Shown here: positions 8,213 to 16,739 of the stretch, piece by piece
Position numbering within the stretch: position 1 is the first letter of the stretch
Layout of the letters: each line of letters opens with the position of its first letter
NCBI RefSeq assembly: GCF_001280845.1
Contig: NZ_LGHP01000004.1
Coordinates: 3,261-67,260 of the forward strand
Direction of reading: 5' to 3'
Length of the DNA: 64,000 nt
Source of the DNA: Bacillus sp. FJAT-28004
GTDB taxonomy: Bacteria; Bacillota; Bacilli; Paenibacillales; Paenibacillaceae
Notes under the pieces: model-generated
Seen by the model: the letters and a program-made list of their open reading frames with translations, nothing else
Told to the model about the DNA's origin: nothing
Database searches by the model: none
Position numbers and translations under genes: made by a program

Positions 8213-8512
8213 TTACCCAGCATATTTCTTATAGTCTCTATAATTCTCATTACTAATAGGCATTAAATCATACTCGACCACAGTTGCATCAAAACCTTTT
8301 TTATAATCGATTTGAGCTTGTTGCAATGCCTTCTTATGATCTTTAAAAATTGGCATTCCTTCGGCATTAGCTCCTATTTCATACGCTTCGTTAACACCGA
8401 AATCGACACTTAACTGGCTTGTATCATAGTCGTCAACAACTTTTGAAGGTGAATTGCAGGCAGTTAGAAATGTAAGTAAAGCAATACTAATCACCATCAT
8501 TATATGTTTCAT
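8213..8512 (-). CDS. small lipoprotein, hypothetical
   Basis: A 99-residue predicted lipoprotein. It has a signal peptide with lipobox LTAC (Cys19), followed by a short acidic domain ending YRDYKKYAG. GGAGGAG precedes the ATG at 8512. It would be anchored on the outer face of the membrane. No known domain. Cassette-type position between sites. Confidence 0.7.
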   Translation of the reverse strand: MKHIMMVISIALLTFLTACNSPSKVVDDYDTSQLSVDFGVNEAYEIGANAEGMPIFKDHKKALQQAQIDYKKGFDATVVEYDLMPISNENYRDYKKYAG

Positions 8513-8622
8513 TTTTCTCCTCCGAAATTGATAGTTATTAAAATATTTTTCTTCTTCTTGACTGAATATCCTTCTAAATCACAAAAGGCGACTGATCCAT
8601 TACAACGAACGCTTTCACTTTA

Positions 8623-8652
8623 TTGAACTCTTGTTCCCCGTTAGCGTAACAA
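8623..8652 (-). repeat. attC-like half site (right arm)
   Basis: GAACTCTTGTTCCCCGTTAG lies between two minus-strand cassette genes. The left arm is absent. Confidence 0.5.
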
Positions 8653-8667
8653 ATAAATATACCTGTC

Positions 8668-8919
8668 TTAAATCTTTTTGTCTTCTTGAGTCCTTATGTT
8701 TTGTCTGTATCGCATAATAGCAATAGGTAAATTCCCAACTCCAAGAAGAAAACAAGATATAATCGGTATCAATTGAGGTATAGTGGGGTAATTTGGTTTT
8801 CCATCTCCCACTGGTCCTGTTTTAGGTTGATGAATATCCCACAAACCATATATAAGGCCGACTACTGGTATTATAATACAAATGACACTTACAACTATAT
8901 AGAATATATACTTGTTCAA
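8668..8919 (-). CDS. small two-pass membrane protein
   Basis: 83 residues with two hydrophobic segments (about 5-25 and 50-70) separated by a Pro/Gly-rich loop (KTGPVGDGKPNYPTIP). The start is a TTG at 8919, with GGAGGTGGGGG directly upstream. The C-terminus is charged and probably cytosolic. Family not recognised. Confidence 0.65.
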   Translation of the reverse strand: MNKYIFYIVVSVICIIIPVVGLIYGLWDIHQPKTGPVGDGKPNYPTIPQLIPIISCFLLGVGNLPIAIMRYRQNIRTQEDKKI

Positions 8920-9007
8920 GCCCCCACCTCCTCAATGAAAATCGTCTAATATCTGGCTCACCTGCACCTTAACGTGGAAAAGTAGCCCATTGATCCAACT
9001 GACTGCC

Positions 9008-9047
9008 TTCTTGTCATTGTTCAGCTATCGTGTCCCGTTAGTTGAAT
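9008..9047 (-). repeat. attC-like half site (right arm)
   Basis: CAGCTATCGTGTCCCGTTAG ends 8 nt before the stop of the next minus-strand gene. Confidence 0.55.
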
Positions 9048-9054
9048 AATTAAC

Positions 9055-9552
9055 TTAAATCTTTTGAATTGCCATTTCAATTTGTTTACCAAATTTAGTG
9101 TTTTTAGCTTTATCTAAGTTCTCATAACGATGCCAATAGAGTATTAGAACATTTTTGAGTTCGTAAATTGTTGGTATCTGCATATCTTTTGCTTCTTTTT
9201 GGATGTTGAAATCTTTAAGACCATCTTTACGAGCTTGTTCCGACTCAAATACGTAAATTGAAATGAACTCTGGGTAAACAGCTTTTTCAGTTGGGTGGTT
9301 TACAGAAAACCTATTGGGTTTAACCTTATTCAGAACCCAATCGTACTGCACTTCCTTTACAAACATTTCAATGCCCTCTGCTTCAATTGCAATTTTAACT
9401 TTATCCAAAGTAAGCTTGCTTTTCTTGTTTTCGTTTACAGTCACAGGTTTCTCTTTATCTTTCACAATCACTGGCTCTTTTTCCGTTTGATTAGCAAAGC
9501 ATCCTGTTACAATGAAACACATTGCTATCAGTGTAATCATGATTCTTTTCAT
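9055..9552 (-). CDS. lipoprotein, hypothetical
   Basis: 165 residues with a lipoprotein signal peptide (lipobox VTGC, Cys18), a Lys/Glu-rich linker, then a compact domain. A run of conserved-looking hydrophobic strands (FISIYVFESEQARKDGLKD) suggests a small extracytoplasmic domain. The stop abuts the cassette site. No known role. Confidence 0.7.
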   Translation of the reverse strand: MKRIMITLIAMCFIVTGCFANQTEKEPVIVKDKEKPVTVNENKKSKLTLDKVKIAIEAEGIEMFVKEVQYDWVLNKVKPNRFSVNHPTEKAVYPEFISIYVFESEQARKDGLKDFNIQKEAKDMQIPTIYELKNVLILYWHRYENLDKAKNTKFGKQIEMAIQKI

Positions 9553-9628
9553 TATTATAATCCCCTTTTCAACAGTTATTGACGTTTGGAGATGGAGGTA
9601 TGTTGCAAAAGAAGGGATAGTAATATTA

Positions 9629-9717
9629 AGCTACACTGCCAGTTAGCGCAACGAAAAATGGAGCAGCTGCCGTAGGCAAGCTGCTCCATTTTTCCTTCAA
9701 CTATCAGTTAGTTTAAG
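9629..9717 (-). repeat. attC-like site, right arm shortened
   Basis: Left arm ACTGCCAGTTAGCG, hairpin GGAGCAGCTGCC...GGCAAGCTGCTCC, right arm AACTATCAGTTAG lacking the usual GTGTCCCG spacer. Confidence 0.65.
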
Positions 9718-9755
9718 AAGTTTGATTAGGTCGATATTACATTAACAGAACCTTT

Positions 9756-11003
9756 CTAATAAAAAATTAAAGGAAAAGTAAATGTAACGAATGCTGCCCA
9801 AAGTCCATAGACCGGCAAATACTTCGTAACGGCATTTTGGATAGTAGAAGGCCCGGTTTTGTTTTGTAGAAAATGCATATAGCAGATCATAATCCAAATT
9901 AGATTGGCCCAGATAAGTATGTTTACGCCTAAAACTGCAAGTCTGTTGGGCGTAATCCCATAAGAAGAAAGCCTGAACACTATGGCTGATAAAGCCACAC
10001 TGTCAATAATAAGAGCAAGAACGATTAGGGCAAAATTTATATAATCAGAAATGTTCTTTTTCTCGTCTTTGCGGCTTTCGGTAATGGAAAATATGGTGAC
10101 AGCCAATACACTAAGGAGTATTCCGTTGAAGGATAGAAGGAAATCGCGGTCCAAGAATGGATTTTTTCCGACCCAAATAACCGTTATTAGGTAGACCACC
10201 AATGTGACAAGTACAAGCGGACTAAAGATTTTGGCTATATAGGGTGCAATATTTTTAGAAAGTTTAAGGTTCCTCGATACCAGGTATGTGGACACAATAG
10301 CGAGAGCCGCAGCACCAAATAATACGACATTTTTAAAATAAAATTGAGATATATCCATGCCGACAAATCTAAATAACTGCATGGTTAATGCTGTTAGCAG
10401 CATTCCGCTGATTGCCATAGTGGCGTAGAGTATGCAAAATTCCCCATTAAATTTAAGATAAGCTAATCTCGTGCTGCCTATTCTATATTCATTACCTGTA
10501 AATGCAAGCCCTAATACTACCCATAAGAAAATGGGAAGGTGAAGATAAGCCAAGATAATACTATCTTTATGCTCTAGTGGCAGCATATTAAGATAAAATC
10601 CGGAGATTAGAAATAACGATGCAAGGATATAAATAATATTTTTTTTGGGGGTACTACTATATACAAAATAAGCTGTAATAAAGGGAAGTATACCAAAAAC
10701 AAGGTTAATCGGAGCTATTGCTTGCTGTTCGGTAAAATGAAAAATTATTCTGGTGCTTATCCCGGCAAGAATCGCTAAAATGCCCATGAATAAGAAATTC
10801 TTTTGAAGCAAGGGAGCTTTTTCTGAATTTGCCGTCTCATTGAAATGCAATCTTTCATACCAAATGGCAAGAATCTGCGAATCAGGATGATGTTCCCAGG
10901 CGTATGAGAATGCTTTTTTAAAAGCTTCGGGTTCTTTTCTATACATTCTCTCCAGCTCATGGGGGTTAGCAATATTTTCAATAATCAGATTGTTAATGTC
11001 CAT
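9756..11003 (-). CDS. DUF4153-like multi-pass membrane protein
   Basis: A 415-residue integral membrane protein with about 10 hydrophobic segments after a soluble N-terminal stretch of about 75 residues (PHELERMYRKEPEAFKKAF). It resembles DUF4153-type proteins. Start MDINNLII at 11003, with AGGAGG in the 3' end of the HTH gene. It is the last gene of a three-gene unit with the DUF2975-like and XRE-like genes upstream; the ends of adjacent genes nearly overlap, so co-transcription is expected. Role unknown. Confidence 0.75.
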   Translation of the reverse strand: MDINNLIIENIANPHELERMYRKEPEAFKKAFSYAWEHHPDSQILAIWYERLHFNETANSEKAPLLQKNFLFMGILAILAGISTRIIFHFTEQQAIAPINLVFGILPFITAYFVYSSTPKKNIIYILASLFLISGFYLNMLPLEHKDSIILAYLHLPIFLWVVLGLAFTGNEYRIGSTRLAYLKFNGEFCILYATMAISGMLLTALTMQLFRFVGMDISQFYFKNVVLFGAAALAIVSTYLVSRNLKLSKNIAPYIAKIFSPLVLVTLVVYLITVIWVGKNPFLDRDFLLSFNGILLSVLAVTIFSITESRKDEKKNISDYINFALIVLALIIDSVALSAIVFRLSSYGITPNRLAVLGVNILIWANLIWIMICYMHFLQNKTGPSTIQNAVTKYLPVYGLWAAFVTFTFPLIFY

Positions 11004-11004
11004 G

Positions 11005-11223
11005 TTATACCTCCTCTTTGTCACTTTTATATTCTAAAATGTCTCCAGGTTGGCATTCTAATGTTTTGCAAATGGCCTCTAAAGTTGAAAGCCTAATTGC
11101 TTTTGCCTTTCCATTTTTCAATATTGAAATGTTAGCCATTGTTATTCCAACCCTCTCCGAAAGTTCTGTTACGCTCATTTTTCTTTTAGCCAACATCACA
11201 TCAATATTGATTATAATCGCCAT
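11005..11223 (-). CDS. small XRE-family HTH regulator
   Basis: A 72-residue protein made almost entirely of a Cro/C1-type helix-turn-helix (VTELSERVGITMANISILKNG). It resembles the small YozG-type regulators that accompany DUF2975 proteins. The ATG at 11223 has GAGGTG 6 nt upstream, overlapping the stop of the preceding gene. An in-frame GTG lies at 11232. It probably controls its own three-gene operon. Confidence 0.85.
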   Translation of the reverse strand: MAIIINIDVMLAKRKMSVTELSERVGITMANISILKNGKAKAIRLSTLEAICKTLECQPGDILEYKSDKEEV

Positions 11224-11233
11224 GTTATTCACC

Positions 11234-11716
11234 TCAGACCGTCAAATCATTTTCTGATTTTATATCAATAGCCTCTTTTAAAAGCTTTTGGAGAACAGCA
11301 GCAAAAACGGCAATCACTATGGAGGCAAAAATCAAGACCAATCCGATGACTATGATACCTGGGGCATCGTCTTTCTCCGCAATGAGATAGAAGAGTGGCA
11401 TGCCTACCACAAACAAGCTGCTGATTGTGATTGCACAGTATTTTATATTCTTTAAAGCTCGTACAGATAATTCCGAGAATGCTTTGATCTTGTCAATATA
11501 GCTTAAAAGTTTAAATGCTTGATACAGAGCAAAGTAAAAAGGTATTACCGCTGCATACAAATCGATAAACACGAGATATTTCAAATAAGTCATTTCTGGA
11601 TACAATTCTACCGCAAAATTGGCGATCTCTGGCACCAAAAATATGCACAAAGCAAGAACTGGGATTCCAATAAGAATAACAGCTGCCTTTAAAAAGAGTG
11701 TTGTTCCTCGTTCCAT
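11234..11716 (-). CDS. DUF2975-like membrane protein
   Basis: 160 residues with four hydrophobic segments (about 8-30, 48-68, 88-112, 120-146). The start at 11716 follows GAGGGG. The combination with a downstream small XRE regulator is the known arrangement of the DUF2975 family. Its 3' end overlaps the Shine-Dalgarno sequence of the HTH gene. Function unknown. Confidence 0.75.
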   Translation of the reverse strand: MERGTTLFLKAAVILIGIPVLALCIFLVPEIANFAVELYPEMTYLKYLVFIDLYAAVIPFYFALYQAFKLLSYIDKIKAFSELSVRALKNIKYCAITISSLFVVGMPLFYLIAEKDDAPGIIVIGLVLIFASIVIAVFAAVLQKLLKEAIDIKSENDLTV

Positions 11717-12008
11717 AAAAAGCCCCTCACTAATCATTAAATTTAATTCGATTTTAACATAATATTTATCGTTTTGCAATAAATAAATACCGATATTGAT
11801 TACATTGTTGTTGTTACAGGGGAGTTCTTTTTACAACCAAAAAAAGCATTCCTCATTACAAAGAAATGCTCAATAACATTAAATAAACAACCTTAGTCCG
11901 GTTGAATACCGTACCAAGGTTGCTTAAGGCTGCTTCTTTAATATTGTTTGATTGACGGGGGGAAGTTCAGTTCAGTTATCAGAAGTCTGTTTATGTAACC
12001 TTCAACAT

Positions 12009-12779
12009 CTATCCTAGTTTAGGCAATTTACTATTGTTTTTGTATCCTGAATCGTATGCGCTCTTGATAGCGTCAGCCAATTCGGGCGTATATTTCCGGA
12101 TTGTCAGTCTTCCTCGCTCTAGGACCGCTTTAGCGTATTCATCAGAGTAATACAGAGCATCATCCGTTACATGTACTAAATAGTATTGTCGTTCCGGACC
12201 AACTTTACGGCTTTTTACTTTAGTATTCAAGATCCTTTTAGCCCTACCTAATTTGGTACCTTCATGGATGTCAATGCCCCAGATCTCCTGACTGCTATTA
12301 TCTAAAACCTCGTAGCCGACAACTACTCTGCGTTCTAAATTTTCGGATAAAGTAAGTAATTTAAGTAATGTACAATCCGTTTTCGGTTTGAATTTTTCCT
12401 TTGTAGTTTTGGAAGACGACTTTCCTGTAGTCACGCCTTTGGAGACTTTTCGCACATTCGTTTTCTTAACATCGGAAGAAACTTCTTTATCACTATTCGT
12501 TGTAGTCTTAGCTTTCTTGCTTATCAATTTTCCCAAGAGTTCTTGTTCCATTTCCTGCTTAATCTTTTGCATACCCTGCTTCATTTTCCGGGTTAAATCC
12601 TGCTCTAATTTCTTCTGCATTTCTAGGTTGCTTTCGGCCTTGGTTTTAGTCGTGGTCTTTGTAGAAGTGGTTTTCCGGCTCTTGGTTTTCTTGGGGAGGC
12701 GTTTTGGCTTCGTGAGAGAATGAAGGGTTTTCTTTAACTCCTGCATTAAGGACCTTTTTACCTTTCGTTGCCTCGTCAT
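12009..12779 (-). CDS. Lys/Thr-rich low-complexity protein with a C-terminal folded domain
   Basis: 256 residues. The first 150 are extremely basic and repetitive (tracts such as KKTKSRKTTSTKTTTK, plus a predicted amphipathic helix LEQDLTRKMKQGMQ). The last 100 form a more ordinary domain (ERRVVVGYEVLDNSS, YYLVHVTDD). Start at 12779, with GAAGGAGG 6 nt upstream. The tail recalls histone-H1-like or spore proteins that bind DNA, but this is inference from composition only. Confidence 0.65.
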   Translation of the reverse strand: MTRQRKVKRSLMQELKKTLHSLTKPKRLPKKTKSRKTTSTKTTTKTKAESNLEMQKKLEQDLTRKMKQGMQKIKQEMEQELLGKLISKKAKTTTNSDKEVSSDVKKTNVRKVSKGVTTGKSSSKTTKEKFKPKTDCTLLKLLTLSENLERRVVVGYEVLDNSSQEIWGIDIHEGTKLGRAKRILNTKVKSRKVGPERQYYLVHVTDDALYYSDEYAKAVLERGRLTIRKYTPELADAIKSAYDSGYKNNSKLPKLG

Positions 12780-12887
12780 ATTCGTCCTCCTTCTGGCGGA
12801 TCCGAGGGAGTCACGCAGATGTGTGTGCCGGAACAATAATCTCTCGAATCATATATGCCGCAGATTGTGTTGAAGTCTCGTTAAATT

Positions 12888-12918
12888 ATTCAGGTAACGG
12901 GGACCGATAGAGCTCAAT
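12888..12918 (+). repeat. attC-like half site, inverted
   Basis: AGGTAACGGGGACCGATAG matches the complement of the right arm. It lies upstream of the Lys-rich gene, without a hairpin. Confidence 0.4.
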
Positions 12919-13114
12919 ATCCGATGCTTGCTATTTCCATCATTATTCTTTCCTATCTTCATTCTATCATTCCCATCATTTGGTTTGAAGAAAAACGAAG
13001 ATCTGTGGTCTAAATGGGTTAGCTGGGGATCGGGGTGATATTTCTTGTTTGTCTGCGTAATATGTAAATCTTTAGAGTGGTACTACCGGGCATAGCTTTT
13101 ATTTCGGATTTGCT

Positions 13115-13432
13115 TTATTCCGTTTCTGATCCGTATCTTAAATTGTTTGGAATCATGATTTCAGTTTTCCATTGTTCAATGGTATCATAAATGGTTGTTA
13201 CTGGCCAAAACGGATCTGGTTCAATGGCTCCACGCCATGTTAAATGAACCTGAGCATATTTCTCTTCATCAATGTATTTAAAGAGATATTCATCCCTGTC
13301 TCTTCTTCTTGCAACTATCTCTAGATTTGCTCCAAATAATAAATGACTTTCACACATTTCTTTCTGTAGTTCTTGAATAAATTTTTCTAAGTTTGAAGAT
13401 TGCCAGGGATTAAGAAAAGTTTCAGATTGCAT
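13115..13432 (-). CDS. hypothetical protein
   Basis: 105 residues, soluble, with acidic and aromatic clusters (ESHLLFGANLEIVARRRDRDE, split by a turn, and HLTWRGAIEPDPFWP). Start MQSETFLNPW at 13432, with GAGGTG upstream. It resembles small immunity- or SMI-like cassette proteins in size and composition, but I cannot name a family. Confidence 0.65.
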   Translation of the reverse strand: MQSETFLNPWQSSNLEKFIQELQKEMCESHLLFGANLEIVARRRDRDEYLFKYIDEEKYAQVHLTWRGAIEPDPFWPVTTIYDTIEQWKTEIMIPNNLRYGSETE

Positions 13433-13502
13433 ATCAACACCTCTTTTTTTGGTCCTTGCAGCTTTTATTTGCAAACTTCGTTATTTGAATTATTCGCGAA
13501 TC

Positions 13503-13612
13503 ATATAAACTATCCTGCCCGTTAGTTTAATAAAACGAGCAGGCTACCGCACACGGTTATAAACTATGTCATTAACAGAGTCTGCCCGATAGTTGATCAG
13601 GCTGCCCAATAA
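13503..13612 (-). repeat. attC-like site, degenerate
   Basis: Left arm CTATCCTGCCCGTTAGTTT, a GAGCAGGCTACCGCAC hairpin start, then an inverted partial arm CTGCCCGATAGTTG at about 13585-13600. The right arm is not canonical. Confidence 0.5.
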
Positions 13613-13827
13613 GCCGGAAGCCTTGTGTCTTTTTAATATCTTTTACTGTAAGTTTATCGTTAAGCGACTGGATAAAGTAAAGTCATATAGGTTGACAACT
13701 CATATTCGAATGATTGATATAATAGGATTTTTTAGTGTTTCATTGAAATTTAGATTCCTTTGTATTTTGTATAGATGTCTATAAATCGAGTTAAGTCATT
13801 GTTACTACTTAATTTTCTTTTTGCACA

Positions 13828-13911
13828 TTGCCAAGAATATGTACCGATAAAACAAAAAAACCGCGATTTGCGCGGTAATTAATCGCTCATATTCTTGTCA
13901 TCCGACATATG
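13828..13911. mobile_element. transposon-end-like repeat, copy 2
   Basis: On the minus strand it starts TGTCGGATGACAAGAATATG, then carries the hairpin ACCGCGCAAATCGCGGT with a T-run, then an inverted internal repeat (CGGTACATATTCTTGGC). Nearly identical to 35723-35812. Confidence 0.45.
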
Positions 13912-13941
13912 GATTCCTTATGTAATGAATAAGCTAATAGC

Positions 13942-14682
13942 TCATCCATTTAATTTTGAAAACTTTAGAATTTTCCTATACATCGTTTTGTTACTCAAGG
14001 TATTAAAAATGCTCATATCTGGTTTAGTATTAACTTCCAAAACCCATAGTTTCAGTTCAGAGTCAATTGCAATATCAACGCCGAAAGCTTTATTTTTAGG
14101 ATAACCTTTTGCGAGTACTACGCTCGCGTCTTTTCCCAAAAGTTCAATTTTTTTAATATATTTCAACCTTTTTATTCCATTTAGATGTGACTTGAGCAAT
14201 ATCTCTACTGGTAACGGTGTACCTCCACTGTGGTAATTAGTTACGATTTTTCTAGGTTTAGCCATTCTTCCAATAATACCTGTTACCTCAAGTTGTTTAC
14301 TTCTGTTCTTTTGCACCATAACCCTGATGTCAAATGGTCGGTTACTATGCCTCAATAAGCCAATTCCTCTTTGAGCAACATACTTGTTTTTAAGTTGTAA
14401 TTTGTGAAGAGACCTAAATAAGGTGTCTAATGAATCAAACTGTTTTGATATTGATCCGCTCCTCAAAGTATATCTTTTTGCATTTTTAGTTAACTTATAT
14501 ATTCCATGACCTCCAGTCCCCGTGTCAGGCTTCAAGTATACTGAATCATATAATCTTAACATGGTATTTATATTAGATTTAGTTGCTGCACGTGTATCAG
14601 GTAAAGATGCTGAAATGCGGCCATATCCATTCATAAAGCGATATTTCCCTAATTTCCCAAATTTATATTTCACCATTCTCAC
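13942..14682 (-). CDS. YheC/YheD-family ATP-grasp protein
   Basis: A 246-residue ATP-grasp domain protein of the endospore coat-associated YheC/YheD family. A glycine-rich nucleotide loop (KPDTGTGGHGIYKL, about 51-64), DIRVMVQK (about 118-125) and a metal-binding EVNTKPDMS near residue 217 are visible. The family is associated with the spore coat; the reaction is unknown. The start is a GTG at 14682 with AAGGAG at 7 nt; an ATG two codons later is the alternative. The protein is shorter than the full YheD type (about 450 residues). Confidence 0.85.
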   Translation of the reverse strand: MRMVKYKFGKLGKYRFMNGYGRISASLPDTRAATKSNINTMLRLYDSVYLKPDTGTGGHGIYKLTKNAKRYTLRSGSISKQFDSLDTLFRSLHKLQLKNKYVAQRGIGLLRHSNRPFDIRVMVQKNRSKQLEVTGIIGRMAKPRKIVTNYHSGGTPLPVEILLKSHLNGIKRLKYIKKIELLGKDASVVLAKGYPKNKAFGVDIAIDSELKLWVLEVNTKPDMSIFNTLSNKTMYRKILKFSKLNG

Positions 14683-14807
14683 AATCTCGCTCCTTTCATC
14701 TCATCACTAGTAATATACGAATAGTTCATTGAAAATGGAACGGACAATAGAGGACTTTTCGGTGAAATATGTGTTTTTAATATATTGATAAAATGTATAT
14801 TTTATTT

Positions 14808-14962
14808 TTAATGAAACATTTTTCTAAGTCCTTTATATAGAGCATACTCTGGATAGAACTCTAGCTCTGCTCTTTCTAGCAAATTAATCAGCTCATCAAT
14901 GTCATTTCTACTAATAGTAATGGAATTTCGAAAAGCAATCGCTTTAACTATAATCAATGAGT
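14808..14962 (-). CDS. small hypothetical ORF
   Basis: About 50 residues from a possible TTG start at 14962, preceded by GGAG. The sequence IIVKAIAFRNSITI...DELINLLERAELEFYPEY looks protein-like (amphipathic helix, conserved-looking Tyr/Pro). It follows, in the same frame, the stop of the recombinase remnant, so it may be the 3' part of a longer decayed gene. Confidence 0.35.
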
Positions 14963-14978
14963 CTCCAACTATTTCAAT

Positions 14979-15131
14979 TTAGCTCAAGCAAAGTTGATTC
15001 CTCAATCTCAAGATCACAAAATCGCCAAACAGCATTATTAATTGCAATGAGTAGGCTTTTAAAGTGTACGGACTGAATCCCTGAATCCGTTTATCAACTT
15101 CATACAGCTTCCATAATTCGCTCAGGTACAT
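14979..15131 (-). pseudogene. tyrosine recombinase (XerC/D-like), N-terminal fragment
   Basis: The ORF starts ATG at 15131 with GGGAGGA upstream and reads MYLSELWKLYEVDKRIQGF, then SPYTLKAYSLQL. This is the SAM-like N-terminal DNA-binding domain of XerC/D-type tyrosine recombinases. The frame is then lost: a second frame continues DLEIEESTLLELN before stopping. The catalytic domain is absent. Recognition is from motif memory only. It is the only recombinase trace in a window full of attC-like sites. Confidence 0.5.
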
Positions 15132-15195
15132 AGAGAAATCCTCCCATAATATAAAGCTATTAAATCTAGGTTCTCTTGAAAAGGAAGGGTTTAAT

Positions 15196-15231
15196 CACTT
15201 TATTGTATTAACGTTTCCCGTTAGAGCTGAA
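15196..15231 (-). repeat. attC-like half site with GTTAGAGCT extension
   Basis: ACGTTTCCCGTTAGAGCTGA is followed by ATGCCCAGCATAACAAAGGT and a further shared tract up to about 15290. The same extended sequence follows the sites at 35580 and 55840. Confidence 0.5.
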
Positions 15232-15295
15232 TGCCCAGCATAACAAAGGTCGAGTCTTGATTTTATTTTGAAATAAGCCAAACACTTTATAAATA

Positions 15296-15365
15296 GCATA
15301 TCAGCAATCGGTATACATTCTTGGCCTTTTTCGGCATTCGGTACATATTCTTGTCATCCGACATT
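15296..15365. mobile_element. transposon-end-like repeat, copy 3
   Basis: Two direct repeats, AATCGGTATACATTCTTGG and ATTCGGTACATATTCTTGTC, end at TGTCATCCGACA. It is close to the left portion of the element at 35660-35812, again beside a GTTAGAGCT-type site. Confidence 0.45.
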
Positions 15366-15672
15366 AGTGTCATACACCATATAGCTCGATTTTCGTTCTG
15401 TCTTTTTATTAGTTCCCTTTCTTGCAGTAAAAAAGCAATTCGGATTAAATCCGAATTGCTTTTTCTTTGAATACTGTGCTCCGGTACCGCCAACGTAAAG
15501 GCCAAGCGATGTCAAACCAACCCTCTTCGATTGCCGGATTTATCATTCATGTTTGTGTACGTTTTGTCGGTCTGATTGTTCGTTGTAAGGTATCAGGCCT
15601 CGTCCCGATCTTGTACCCTTTTCCAATTCGATTACAGCCGCGAGCATGTTAGTAAAATACGATGCTCCCAGG

Positions 15673-16689
15673 TTAATGAATACTATTATAAATGCTTTTA
15701 AATTCTTGAACAAAATCAATCGGCAGCATAGGGTCATCAGAAGCGGCTACTCGTTGAAGCTCTTTTAACCAGTTCATTGATTCTTCATCCAAATTTGACA
15801 CATCGTTTGCTTGATGAAAATAAATATACAGCAATGCATGACGAAGTTTAATAGAATCTTGTAAATATACTATTTCTTCTTCTTGGATTGTATTTTCCTT
15901 CAGATATCCTTTCATAAAATGGCGGAAAAACAATTTATAATATTCCGTTTTATTTTCAAATTCCTTAAACGGATAAGAAAGTGCATAATACAATGTAATC
16001 CCAATATCGTTTACGAAATACGTATAACCGCAATCATCAAAATCGAACAAATAAATGTCTCCGTTATGCAGATAAAAATTACTTTGATGAAAATCAGTAT
16101 GAGTCAAACCGTATGTATCTTTGGACTTGGGCAGAGAAGTAAGTTTTGTTAATCTTTCTTTTAGAATTGAAATCATTACATCATCAGGTCGCAGGTATTT
16201 CTCCGCCTTTAATTGAACTTCTTGGTCCCAGGCTTGTCGTTTAAACGCCGGATTACTCCATTCATAACCCTTTGTGGCATGATGGATTTTCCCTAGAAAT
16301 TCGCCCCATTTTTCGTAAAGCGATTCATTCCAATCTTCATCCGACACTTCTTTTCCAAGAGACATTTCGTATGAAATGGCTAGGAACAAACCATTTTCTG
16401 CAGCAATTTCTTCAACCATATTACCCCTGGTCGATGGAACAGCATTTGAAACTGCCAGTCCTTTATTCGACAAAAAATTTAAAAATTCAATTTCACCCCG
16501 TATATTATTTCTTGATCTTCTAATTGTATGTGAGATTTTTAATATGAAAAATGCATTGTTTTTCTGGTATTCATAAACAAAGCTTTCATAACCGCCCAAT
16601 AAACGAACGGTGTCATTATTAATGTCATATCGCTTTATTGCTTCGGTAAGGATCTCTTCAGTGAATTGCTCTTTAATTTCACGTATCAT
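15673..16689 (-). CDS. APH/choline-kinase-like phosphotransferase
   Basis: A 338-residue protein-kinase-like phosphotransferase. The catalytic loop THTDFHQSNF (HxDxxxxN) and the metal-binding FDFDDC follow in order around residues 205-230. An N-terminal ATP lobe precedes them (GYESFVYEY, then ILKIS). Such enzymes phosphorylate aminoglycosides, sugars, homoserine or choline; the substrate is not evident. The ATG at 16689 follows GAAGG. Cassette-like position, AT-rich, minus strand. Confidence 0.8.
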   Translation of the reverse strand: MIREIKEQFTEEILTEAIKRYDINNDTVRLLGGYESFVYEYQKNNAFFILKISHTIRRSRNNIRGEIEFLNFLSNKGLAVSNAVPSTRGNMVEEIAAENGLFLAISYEMSLGKEVSDEDWNESLYEKWGEFLGKIHHATKGYEWSNPAFKRQAWDQEVQLKAEKYLRPDDVMISILKERLTKLTSLPKSKDTYGLTHTDFHQSNFYLHNGDIYLFDFDDCGYTYFVNDIGITLYYALSYPFKEFENKTEYYKLFFRHFMKGYLKENTIQEEEIVYLQDSIKLRHALLYIYFHQANDVSNLDEESMNWLKELQRVAASDDPMLPIDFVQEFKSIYNSIH

Positions 16690-16739
16690 CTTCTATACCT
16701 TCTTTCATTCATAATTTAAGTAGTTGCATAATTTTTTCA

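Noticed and set aside
12388-12723. 111-residue plus-strand ORF with hydrophobic runs
   Set aside because: Antisense of the Lys/Thr-rich gene; its composition is the mirror of Lys/Thr codons.
13593-13784. 63-residue plus-strand ORF
   Set aside because: No ribosome-binding site, low-information hydrophobic composition, starts inside a degenerate site.
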